The position numbers were made by a program, and so were the translations under genes. Shown here one piece after another: positions 1 to 7,234 of a stretch of 23,915 nt of DNA. How positions within the stretch are numbered: the first letter of the stretch is position 1; every line of letters begins with the position of its first letter. The DNA lies in NCBI GenBank assembly GCA_038200275.1, contig JBBPYC010000035.1, forward strand, positions 1 to 23,915. The letters run 5' to 3'. The notes under the pieces were generated by a model. That model was not told where the DNA came from. It ran no database searches and was given only the letters and a program-made list of their open reading frames with translations. This DNA comes from JBBPYC01 sp038200275. GTDB lineage: Bacteria; Pseudomonadota; Gammaproteobacteria; Burkholderiales; Burkholderiaceae_C.

Positions 1-1100
1 CAGATCCACCACGACCTGTTTGGGCTTGACCCCGATGTCTTCGAGCAAGATCGTGCTTTGCTCGATCTGTTCGGCCAGTGTGTGGCCGTCCCACGGATTG
101 CCGGGGAAGCTGCGGGCGCCCACCATCAGGCCTTGCTTGTGGGTCACAGCCACGCTGACCTTGACGCCGAACTCGTAAGGGCGGCGCGCCTTGCCCTTGC
201 CGATGCACTCCACCTCCGGTGCATGCAGTGCGTACAGCTTGTGCTTGTCATGGCGCTGTTGTGCGCGGATGCGCTCGGCACGCGCCAGCCAGACGCGTAG
301 GGCCGCGCTGGCGTTGGCGCTGCCTGCAGCTGACACTGCGGCCAATTGCTTGCGCTGCACTTCCCGAATCAGGATGCCCAGGATCGTGCGCTGACGCTTG
401 ACAGCCTTGGCAAGCCGCTTGAATTGTTTGGCGTGGGCATAGCCACCGGCTTTGCGCCGAAGCGTCTTGCCTTCAGCGGCATAGGTCTGTTTGAGCGCGA
501 TGCCGGCCGTCTTGGCCGCTGTCACCACCTTGTGACGGGCGATCTCCAGCAGTCGGCTGTCCACCGGGTAGGCGATCGCCTTCTCCTGCACGGTGGTGTC
601 CACGATGATCCGCTCGAACTTGCTCTTGCGCACGGCGCCGACGTTGACGGCCGTCTCGACGGTGGCCTTGAGCAACTCTTCCATGCCAGCTTCGCCCAGG
701 GCCGCTCGAAAGCGGCCAATCTGCGTCGCATCGCACGGCGGTGAGGGATCGAAGTATTCGTAGCCGGCGAAGTGCTGCCAGTAGACGTTCTCTGCGAAGC
801 GCGCCACCAGCTCTTCGTCGCTCAGGTCGAAGCTGTTTTCTTCAAGAGGGTCAGCGCGAGCATCAGGCGCAACGGCAGGCGCGCACGGCCGGCGTTGCTG
901 ACAGCGCCCCCAGATACTTGCGCCGTTGCGCCGAACAGATCCTCATCCGCCTGCCACTGCTCGGGGCGCGCCTTGCGAGCAAAGCAGGGGCCGATGGCTT
1001 GTTCCAACTGCGTCCAGGGCAGGCGCTGCGCCAACACGGCCAGCGCGTGGTTGGGATCGATCATTTCGTCAAGGCGGGCGCGGAAGAAATCGTCGGTCAT
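1..1100 (-). pseudogene. IS5-type transposase (DUF772 plus DDE domain), frameshifted and partial
   Basis: A DDE transposase of the IS5 type, reading leftward and running off the window, so the C-terminus and last catalytic residue are not visible. It starts at the ATG at 1098-1100 (MTDDFFRARLDEMIDP). The N-terminal DUF772-like part ends at LMLALTLLK and hits a stop. The rest continues in the -1 frame from about 840 (SFDLSDEELVARFAENVYWQHFAG), then IIVDTTVQEKAIAYPVDSRLLEIA, TYAAEGKTLRRKAGGYAHAKQF and QVVVDL at the edge. The Asp in IIVDTT and the Asp in VVVDL are the likely first two DDE residues. The frame break lies in an A-rich stretch at about 834-841 and I see no canonical X-XXY-YYZ slippery heptamer, so I call it a pseudogene. 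A sequencing error in the A run is an alternative. Confidence 0.75.
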
Positions 1101-1125
1101 GCAGGGCCTCGAAATCGAGCGAAAA

Positions 1126-1164
1126 CTCTCAGGTTTTGAACGCCTATTATTTGAAACCTGAGAG
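1126..1164. repeat. Perfect 11-bp inverted repeat in IS5 leader
   Basis: CTCTCAGGTTT at 1126-1136 is matched by AAACCTGAGAG at 1154-1164 with a 17-nt loop. It lies between the transposase start (1100) and the apparent end of the element (about 1229). A hairpin here could limit transcription entering the transposase gene from outside, as reported for several insertion sequences. That role is inference. Neither strand shows a long T-run directly after the stem. Confidence 0.7.
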
Positions 1165-1231
1165 CTTGGCGATACCGCAAATACCCGCAGAGCCCTTGTT
1201 CGTGCGGGGTTTGGGGGTTTTTCAGGGCCGA

Positions 1232-2177
1232 CTATCTACAGTGGCGGATGTAGTTGGCGCACTCGACGGGTGAGAAGTTGTCGAGCAGTGCCCCGATGGC
1301 GTCCCAGAGCGACTCGCGGGTGCGCGCTGACGCTCGCCGCAGCAGGCCTTTGAGCGTGGCAAACACCTGCTCGATCGGATTCATGCCGGGGCTGTAGGAC
1401 GGCAGGTAGCGCACGGTGGCGCCTCTTGCTTCGATGGCTTGGCTGCACGCCGCTGACCTTATGCGAGCCTAGGTTGTCCATGACGACGATGTCGCTCGGG
1501 TGCAACTCCGGCGCCAGCATCTGCTGCACCCAGGCCACAAAGGTCTGCCCGTTGATGGGGCCGTCCAGCACGCAGGGCGCGGCCAGGCCGGCTTGGCGCA
1601 GCGCACACACGAAGGTCGTCGTGTGCCAGTGGCGTTGGGACGCTTGCCTTAGGCAGCGCCGGCCTCTGGCAGAGCGCCCGCGTGTGGGCGTCATGTTGGT
1701 TGTCGCCCATGTTTCGTCCAGAAAGACCAGACGGCCTGCTTGCAGGGTCGCACGCCCGGCTGCCCAGACTTCACGGGCGGCTGCTACGTCGGCGCGCTCC
1801 TGCTCACTGGCGTGTACGGTCTTTTTTGAGGCTCAGGCCCAACTGGCCAAGTGTCTTCCACATGGTGGTAACGCCCACTCGCACGCCGTGCTCGTGCTCG
1901 TGCTGCACCCAATCGCACCACTGCGCCACAGCGTCCAGTCGGCTGCCGCTGCCACCTGGGCGGCCAACGCCGGCTCCAGCCCCGCCAGCCGCGGCGGCAC
2001 GTGATTGCACTGCACGCCGGCTGAAGCCTGACCGAGCCGGCGCCGCTTGCCGCGTGCCCGCGCTACGTAGGAGTCGCTGACCGCATAGCGCTCGGCTACC
2101 GCGTGAATCGTGCCCTGGGCGGCCAATACCCGGTCCCGTAGATCCTGCCCATAGGCCTGTCCCGAATGCCATGCCAT
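1232..2177 (-). pseudogene. IS630-type transposase, at least three frameshifts
   Basis: An IS630/Tc1-like transposase reading leftward, with all expected blocks present but in different frames. The start is probably the ATG at 2177 (MAWHSGQAYGQDLRDRVL), followed by a helix-turn-helix region (AVAERYAVSDSYVARA). A first break near 1930 separates this from QWCDWVQHEH...TTMWKTLGQLGLSL. A second falls at the A6 run complementary to 1822-1827. A third, near 1450-1462, separates VVMDNLGSHK from the C-terminal block. The catalytic DDE residues are still recognisable: VFLDETWAT, VVMDNLGSHK and NPIEQVFATLK. No single frame encodes a working enzyme. The final stop (1232-1234) lies just outside the proposed TA boundary, so it may be supplied by flanking DNA. 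A programmed shift could at best explain the A6 break, not all three. Confidence 0.8.
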
Positions 2178-2272
2178 GACCGCCTCCTGATGCCCGCGAT
2201 TCAACAGCCAAGCATCTTCCCCGTCTGTCAACTCCCCTGTGGACGGCGTGGATGGTTAGCGCGAAACCGCTC
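1239..2272 (-). mobile_element. IS630-type insertion sequence, decayed
   Basis: Between the IS5 end and hslU lies a compact element carrying an IS630-type transposase in several frames. IS630 elements insert at TA and duplicate it. TA dinucleotides are present at 1237-1238 and 2273-2274, and the first bases inside them are loosely alike (CAGTGG and GAGCGG), but the match fades after about 8 bp, so the left boundary is uncertain. The right boundary coincides with the hslU stop codon. The element is roughly 1.03 kb, close to the usual size for this family. Confidence 0.6.
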
Positions 2273-3612
2273 TAGAGGATGTAGCGGGACAAATCCTCGT
2301 TGCGGCTGAGCTCGCCGAGCCGCTCATCCACATACGTCGGATCGATGCGCACCGTTCGATCGACCAACCCGGCTGCATCGAAGCTGACCTCGTCGAGCAG
2401 CCGCTCCATCACGGTGGACAAGCGCCGTGCGCCGATGTTTTCGGTCCGCTCGTTCACGTCGCAAGCGATCTGCGCGAGCCGGGTCACACCATCCGGCGTG
2501 AACTCGAGCGTGACCCGCTCGGTTGCCAGCAAGGCTTGGTACTGCTTGACGAGCGAGGCTTGCGTCTGCGTGAGGATCGCTTCGAAATCGGCAACCGACA
2601 AGGACGTCAGCTCAACCCGGATCGGGAAACGCCCCTGCAACTCGGGAATCAGGTCGCTCGGCTTGCTCAGGTGAAACGCACCGGAGGCGATGAACAACAT
2701 GTGATCGGTCTTCACGGTGCCGTACTTGGTGGACACCGTGGTGCCCTCCACCAGCGGCAACAGGTCCCGCTGCACGCCCTGGCGCGAGACCTCGCCGGCG
2801 CTTTGCTCGGAGCCGCGCGACGTCACCTTGTCGATCTCGTCGATGAAGACGATGCCGTTTTGTTCGGCGTTGCGGATCGCCTGCGCCTTCACTTCGTCCT
2901 CGTTAATCAGCTTGGAGGCTTCCTCATCGGCCAGCACTTTCAGCGCCTCAGAGATGCGCAGCTTGCGCAAGGAACGCTTCTCCTGGCCAAACTGGGTGAA
3001 CATGCCGCGCAGCTGCTCGGTCATCTCCTCCATGCCAGCCGGACCCATCACTTCGAGTTGCGGCCGGGCTTGCGCCACATCGAGTTCGATTTCCTTGTCG
3101 TGCAGTTGGCCTTCACGCAACTTTTTGCGAAACGCCTGGCGCGCGGTGCTGTCTGGCAGCGCGGGCTGGTCGCCCGTGCCCGACGACGTGCTGCGGGGCG
3201 GCGGGATCAGTGCATCCAGCACACGCTCTTCAGCCGCTTCTTCGGCTCGGACGCGCATCTTCTGCATTTCGGACTCACGGGTCTGTTTCACCGCGACATC
3301 GACCAAATCCCGAATGATCGCGTCCACGTCCTTGCCGACGTAGCCCACTTCGGTGAACTTGGTCGCTTCGACCTTGATGAACGGCGCGTCCGCCAGCCGT
3401 GCGAGCCGGCGCGCGATCTCGGTTTTTCCGACACCCGTCGGGCCGATCATCAGGATGTTCTTGGGCGTGATCTCGTGGCGCAGCGAAGCGTCGACCTGCT
3501 GGCGGCGCCAGCGGTTGCGCAGCGCAATGGCAACGGCGCGCTTGGCCGCGTGCTGGCCGACGATATGGCGATCGAGTTCAGAAACAATTTCCTGTGGGGT
3601 CAGGTCGGACAT
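2272..3612 (-). CDS. hslU: ATP-dependent protease ATPase subunit HslU
   Basis: The AAA+ unfoldase that feeds substrates to the HslV peptidase in the cytoplasmic HslUV (ClpYQ) protease, a heat-shock protease. The product is 446 residues, usual for the family. Walker A is GPTGVGKT (57-64), Walker B is VFIDEID, a charged intermediate domain follows Walker A, and the C-terminus is DLSRYIL, the conserved tail that inserts into HslV. I chose the start MSDLTPQEIVSELDRHIVGQ because it matches the family and because its ATG shares one base with the hslV stop (TGATG at 3610-3614), which implies translational coupling. The frame also extends 16 codons upstream inside hslV, which I reject. The stop TAG (2272-2274) appears to be completed by the first base of the IS630 element. 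Heat-shock control is usual for the family, but I did not identify a sigma-32 promoter. Confidence 0.97.
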   Translation of the reverse strand: MSDLTPQEIVSELDRHIVGQHAAKRAVAIALRNRWRRQQVDASLRHEITPKNILMIGPTGVGKTEIARRLARLADAPFIKVEATKFTEVGYVGKDVDAIIRDLVDVAVKQTRESEMQKMRVRAEEAAEERVLDALIPPPRSTSSGTGDQPALPDSTARQAFRKKLREGQLHDKEIELDVAQARPQLEVMGPAGMEEMTEQLRGMFTQFGQEKRSLRKLRISEALKVLADEEASKLINEDEVKAQAIRNAEQNGIVFIDEIDKVTSRGSEQSAGEVSRQGVQRDLLPLVEGTTVSTKYGTVKTDHMLFIASGAFHLSKPSDLIPELQGRFPIRVELTSLSVADFEAILTQTQASLVKQYQALLATERVTLEFTPDGVTRLAQIACDVNERTENIGARRLSTVMERLLDEVSFDAAGLVDRTVRIDPTYVDERLGELSRNEDLSRYIL

Positions 3613-4163
3613 CAGGCGCTCAAGGTTTCGATGGTGTGGTGCATGTTGGTATAGATGCACAGCTCGCCAGCAATCTCCAGCGACTTCTTGACGATTTCGC
3701 TGGCGCTGAGTTCGCTGTTGTCGAGCAGCGCCTTGGCAGCAGAATGCGCATACGCTCCACCGGAGCCGATCGCAACGATCCCCTGCTCGGGCTCAAGCAC
3801 GTCGCCGTTGCCGGTGATGATCAGCGAGGCACTCAGGTCGGCCACCGCGAGCATTGCTTCGAGCCGGCGCAGCATGCGGTCGGTGCGCCAGTCCTTGGTG
3901 AGCTCGATCGCAGCGCGCACCAGATGGCCTTGATGTTTTTCGAGCTTGGCTTCAAAGCGCTCGAACAAGGTGAACGCGTCAGCGGTCGCGCCAGCAAAGC
4001 CGGCCAGCACGCGGTCGTGGTGCAACCTGCGGATTTTGCGTGCCGTGCCTTTGACGACGATGTTGCCCAGCGTGACTTGACCATCACCGCCGAGCGCCAC
4101 TTCGAGCTTGCCGCCGATCTGGCGCCGCACACTCAGGATGGTGGTGCCGTGAAACTGTTCCAT
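3612..4163 (-). CDS. hslV: ATP-dependent protease peptidase subunit HslV
   Basis: The proteasome-like threonine peptidase of HslUV. The product is 183 residues. The start MEQFHGTTILSVRR matches beta-proteobacterial HslV, in which a short propeptide precedes the catalytic threonine. Here that would be Thr7, exposed after removal of MEQFHG. Conserved blocks include GGDGQVTLGN, AGFAGATADAFTLFERFE, KDWRTDRMLRRLEAML, ITGNGDVLEP and IAIGSGG-like VAIGSGGAYAHSAA. I chose the ATG at 4161-4163 over an upstream extension of 34 codons that has no family similarity. The ribosome binding site is weak. The gene overlaps hslU by one base. The AYAHSAAKALL and ELCIYTNMHHTIETL wording recalls comamonads. Confidence 0.96.
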   Translation of the reverse strand: MEQFHGTTILSVRRQIGGKLEVALGGDGQVTLGNIVVKGTARKIRRLHHDRVLAGFAGATADAFTLFERFEAKLEKHQGHLVRAAIELTKDWRTDRMLRRLEAMLAVADLSASLIITGNGDVLEPEQGIVAIGSGGAYAHSAAKALLDNSELSASEIVKKSLEIAGELCIYTNMHHTIETLSA

Positions 4164-4295
4164 GGATGGGGATTGGGGTGGCGACAAAACAATCGAAGGA
4201 GGCCGAATCGAGCGACGTCGTAGTGCGCTTTGCGACTGCTGCCTTCCAGAAAAACCGCTGCGCATGCTCCAGTCGAACCCGCGCAGCGCCGACCG

Positions 4296-6062
4296 CTAAT
4301 TGTGCCGGACAGAGACCCGCGCGTATTCGCTGATGCCCACCACGTTGAAGAAAATCGCGACCAACCGCTGCAGCTGGCTGAACTCCACCCGGCAACCGTC
4401 GGCTTGCCGCGCAGCTGCCCAGTTCAGCACCGAGCCGGCCGCTGAGAAGTCAACCCGCGCGAGCTTGTCGCAGCGCACGGTCAACGACTTGATGCCCGGA
4501 TGGCTGTGCGCCACGCCGACCAGCCGTTCGCCTGCATCGCCGATCAATCGCCCCGACAACTCGACCATCGCAGCATGGGGCTGGGCAGCCAGCTCCAGCA
4601 ACTCAGGGAGGACCGGAAAGTAGTCGGATTGAATCGCGCTGTCTGAACCGGCATTGGACCGGTCTTGACCGACTGCACTGACCTCGTCTGGGCCCTCCAG
4701 AAAGGTGCAGTCTGGGTCGACCCAGGACGGAGGCGACACCTCATAAGTGATGCAGTACTCGAGTGCCAAGCAGTCAAAATCGTCCACCCGGTGCATTGTG
4801 CGCAACAACGCCAACGCCAATCGCCAGCAAACTGGATCGACCGAGTCGTCACCCGAGGGGGCCTGTGCGGCCAGCACGCGCTCGAGCTGACCGGCATCGA
4901 CGAAGCGCAGCCGCACGGCTGAGGCACTCCAGCGCTCAAGCAGCTGCAACAACGGCAGGCGCGCGTCCGTTTCGATCATTCCGACTTTGCCCCAATTAAA
5001 TCGCCAAGGTTGCATCGGCCCCTTCGACAGCGAAGCATGCAGCGTGGCGAGGGCCTTGGCCGTCAGCACCTCGGGTGCGCTCCAGCCGAACGCACGCGTG
5101 GGCGCAACCGCTTTCGCAGCGGGTGCTGAGAATCCCTGGCCAGACCCCGTCTCCAGGGCATCGGCAAAAGCAAACCAGACCGGCTCCGAACGGCCGAACC
5201 GTGCAGCAAAATCCAGGGCAATGCTCTCGAACCGTTCCTGCTGGCCAGTGGCCCGGTAGAGGTCGAACAAGGCCAACCAGATCGACGGTCGGTCCACGCC
5301 TTCAGCGCCTGGTGCAATCAGCGCTGCGAGCGCGGCCTCCGCGCCTTCGTAGTCGCCATTGGCAAAACGAATCGCCGGCTCTTCGAGTTCCGGGTCGTGT
5401 ACGAAACCGGCCGCATCGCCCGCAGCGTCCTGCGGCGCGGCCACCTCGTCCGGCCAGTGGTTGGTAGTCGTCAACGGCTGCGCATCGGCGAACACCATCA
5501 ACGGCAGCTCCGCCGGGGCCAGGGCCGTGCGATCGGCGACCGACATTGCCAGAGGCACCGTATCCTGCGATGCAAAGTTCAGGAGCACCGGTGCATCGTC
5601 AACGGAAGCCACTTCACCGAACGACTGCATCTCGGTCTTGGCCATCGCACGCGCTGCGGCCGATGCTGACGGTGAGAGCTCACCGCTGCCAGTCGTGCTC
5701 GAAGACGGCGACTTGCTTTTCCACCACTGCTTGGACATCTGCGCTTCGATCTCGTCGATCTTGCGCAGCGTATGGGCCCGTTCTTGAGAATTGGACGGCA
5801 GGCTGCTCTGGAAGAACGACGGCGGCTCCAGCCCACTCGGCATGGTGCTGCCGCGAGTGCGCAGTTTGCGCAACTGGTCGAACTCGCGCTTTCGCACGAA
5901 GTCGTTGCGCCGCTTGCGCTCAATCATCTCCTTCAACAGCGCTTTGCTGTAGTCAGTGGATTTGTCTGGCTCCGGCTGGTCCAGATCAGCCCAGGTGGTC
6001 ATCGGCTTCTTCACGAAGCGCGCAACCTTAGACAGAAATCCGGGGGGGGTCTCCTTGCTCAT
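4296..6062 (-). CDS. Uncharacterised protein with C-terminal STAS-like domain
   Basis: The 588-residue product has no functional assignment that I recognise. The N-terminus (1-110) is charged and probably partly helical (ALLKEMIERKRRNDFVRKREFDQLRKLR). Residues about 110-215 are Ser/Ala-rich and low in complexity. The middle (about 225-480) has TPR-like helical patterns (DPELEEPAIRFANGDYEGAE, IWLALFDLYRATGQQERFES). The last 97 residues (about 492-588) resemble a STAS fold such as MlaB or anti-sigma antagonists (VELSGRLIGDAG, SLTVRCDKLARVDFSAAGS, RVEF), and they keep a serine at the site that is phosphorylated in anti-sigma antagonists. No signal peptide or membrane segment is seen. The start is the ATG at 6060-6062. 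A C8 tract covers codons 4-7, and a 10-bp hairpin ends two bases before the ATG. Position between dksA and hslV suggests a conserved neighbour in relatives, but I could not check this. Confidence 0.85.
   Translation of the reverse strand: MSKETPPGFLSKVARFVKKPMTTWADLDQPEPDKSTDYSKALLKEMIERKRRNDFVRKREFDQLRKLRTRGSTMPSGLEPPSFFQSSLPSNSQERAHTLRKIDEIEAQMSKQWWKSKSPSSSTTGSGELSPSASAAARAMAKTEMQSFGEVASVDDAPVLLNFASQDTVPLAMSVADRTALAPAELPLMVFADAQPLTTTNHWPDEVAAPQDAAGDAAGFVHDPELEEPAIRFANGDYEGAEAALAALIAPGAEGVDRPSIWLALFDLYRATGQQERFESIALDFAARFGRSEPVWFAFADALETGSGQGFSAPAAKAVAPTRAFGWSAPEVLTAKALATLHASLSKGPMQPWRFNWGKVGMIETDARLPLLQLLERWSASAVRLRFVDAGQLERVLAAQAPSGDDSVDPVCWRLALALLRTMHRVDDFDCLALEYCITYEVSPPSWVDPDCTFLEGPDEVSAVGQDRSNAGSDSAIQSDYFPVLPELLELAAQPHAAMVELSGRLIGDAGERLVGVAHSHPGIKSLTVRCDKLARVDFSAAGSVLNWAAARQADGCRVEFSQLQRLVAIFFNVVGISEYARVSVRHN
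6042..6049 (-). repeat. Homopolymer tract (C8 on coding strand)
   Basis: Eight consecutive G on the plus strand give eight C in the coding strand of the STAS-domain gene, within codons 4-7 (ETPPG). It is about 10 bases after the start codon. Gain or loss of one base would shift the frame almost at once. Tracts of this type and position act as phase-variation switches in some pathogens. Whether this one varies is unknown. Confidence 0.8.
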
Positions 6063-6063
6063 T

Positions 6064-6089
6064 CGCCGGAGTTTGCTTCAACTCCGGCG
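6064..6089 (-). promoter_or_regulatory. Perfect 10-bp hairpin abutting the STAS-gene start codon
   Basis: CGCCGGAGTT (6064-6073 on plus) is matched by AACTCCGGCG (6080-6089) with a 6-nt loop. In the mRNA of the leftward gene the stem ends two bases upstream of the ATG, so the ribosome landing site would be folded. The only GGAG-like Shine-Dalgarno candidate is in the 5' arm, too far from the start. There is no T-run on the minus strand, so it does not look like a dksA terminator. A role in translational control is inference. Confidence 0.55.
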
Positions 6090-6141
6090 GCCTGCGGGGA
6101 TCCCGGCTGGGCATATTCCGCTTCCCTGCGGAAATTTTCGA

Positions 6142-7095
6142 CTAATCGCCGAACATCTTCTGCTTGAGCTCGCGCCGCTGCTGCGCCTCGAGCGACAAGG
6201 TGGCCGTCGGACGGGCCAGCAAGCGGCCCACACCGATGGGCTCGCCCGTCTCGTCGCAGTAGCCGTAGTCGCCGCCGTCGATCCGCACGATCGACTGTTC
6301 GATCTTTTTGAGCAGCTTGCGCTCGCGGTCGCGTGTACGCAATTCCAGCGCGTGCTCTTCCTCGATGGTCGCGCGGTCGGCTGGGTCGGGCACCACCACA
6401 GTGTCCTCGCGCAGGTGCTCGGTGGTCTCCCCCGCGTTGCTCAGCATGTCGGCTTTCAGTCGCGTCAGCTTGAGGCGGAAGAACGCAGTCTGCTTTTCGT
6501 TCATGTATTCGCTGTCGGGCATCGCCAGCACTTCTTCGTCCGACAGACGATCGGCAGCAACTGTCTTCCAGTTGTCGACCAGCTTGGGGTTTTTCTTGAT
6601 CGCTGCGGCATGCGGTGCAGCGATCAACGCCGCCGATGCCGGATGCGTGGTGTAGCTCGACTTGGCAGCGCTGGAGGCCACCGATTGGGCCATCGACGGC
6701 ACAGTGATCTGCGCAAGCCGTGCCGATGGCCTGCCGCTGCGTACTGGCGTGCGGGGCAATGCGGATGCGGCCTTGTCGTCGGTCGGCACCGGGATGACAG
6801 TGGCGGCTGAAGCCACCTTATGCGCAACGGGAGTCGCTGCCTTCGCACCTGCAACGGTGGCCGCAGCTGTTTTGGCGCCCGCAGCGGACTTGTCGGTCTT
6901 GGAACTCTTAATGATCTCGTCGGCTTTGCTGCTCTTGTCGGCCTTGGCCGGGGCGACTCGACTGGTGGACGTCGAAGGCGGTTTGCCGGCCGCTGACTTG
7001 ACGGTCTTGCCTACGGGGCGGCTGTCGCCAGCGACTTTTGATGAAGGCTTCGGGCTGGCGCTGCCGCCGGGGGTGATCAACTTGGGGCTGGACAT
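6142..7095 (-). CDS. dksA: RNA polymerase-binding transcription factor DksA, long N-terminal extension
   Basis: DksA inserts a coiled coil into the RNA polymerase secondary channel and works with ppGpp in the stringent response. The product is 317 residues, about twice the enterobacterial form. Residues 1 to about 180 are Ala/Lys/Ser/Pro-rich and probably disordered. The DksA core runs from about 184 (LSDEEVLAMPDSEYMNEKQ) to the end. The coiled-coil tip motif DPADRA (237-242) keeps the Asp-x-x-Asp-x-Ala needed for activity. The zinc-finger region YGYCDETGEPIG keeps only Cys280, so it probably does not bind zinc through four cysteines. This is a known state in alpha- and beta-proteobacteria. 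The start is the ATG at 7093-7095, preceded by GAGG at good spacing. Upstream in-frame starts lack this. The cobW-like gene lies 139 bp upstream. Confidence 0.93.
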   Translation of the reverse strand: MSSPKLITPGGSASPKPSSKVAGDSRPVGKTVKSAAGKPPSTSTSRVAPAKADKSSKADEIIKSSKTDKSAAGAKTAAATVAGAKAATPVAHKVASAATVIPVPTDDKAASALPRTPVRSGRPSARLAQITVPSMAQSVASSAAKSSYTTHPASAALIAAPHAAAIKKNPKLVDNWKTVAADRLSDEEVLAMPDSEYMNEKQTAFFRLKLTRLKADMLSNAGETTEHLREDTVVVPDPADRATIEEEHALELRTRDRERKLLKKIEQSIVRIDGGDYGYCDETGEPIGVGRLLARPTATLSLEAQQRRELKQKMFGD

Positions 7096-7234
7096 TGCGA
7101 ACCTCATCAATTGCAAAAACGAGGTGAACATGGAAACCCTCGATGGTCGTGACAAACGACAGGAAATGAAACGGCCCTGCGCACAGGAACCGGAAACAGC
7201 CAGCTGTTGCTGGAGCACAAGTGGAGGCGGCGCA

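Larger units (their letters stand above)
1..1229 (-). mobile_element. IS5-type insertion sequence, 5' part, cut by window edge
   Basis: The segment carries the N-terminal and central parts of an IS5-type transposase reading leftward, plus about 130 bp of leader up to an apparent element end near 1229. The outer end on the minus strand begins GGCCCTGAAAAACCCCC, which looks like a terminal repeat, but the other end is outside the window so this cannot be confirmed. The leader contains a perfect 11-bp inverted repeat (1126-1136 and 1154-1164). The element directly abuts the IS630-type element. The boundary is inferred from the end of recognisable sequence, not from a seen target duplication. Confidence 0.7.

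Noticed and set aside
2536..3654. Long rightward frame of 372 codons opposite hslU
   Set aside because: It is fully antisense to hslU and its residue pattern mirrors the hslU codons. Long shadow frames are expected in G+C-rich DNA.
6122..6141. TTCCGC...GCGGAA hairpin after dksA as a terminator
   Set aside because: The stem is short and lacks a T-run in the direction of dksA. It is not listed as a feature.
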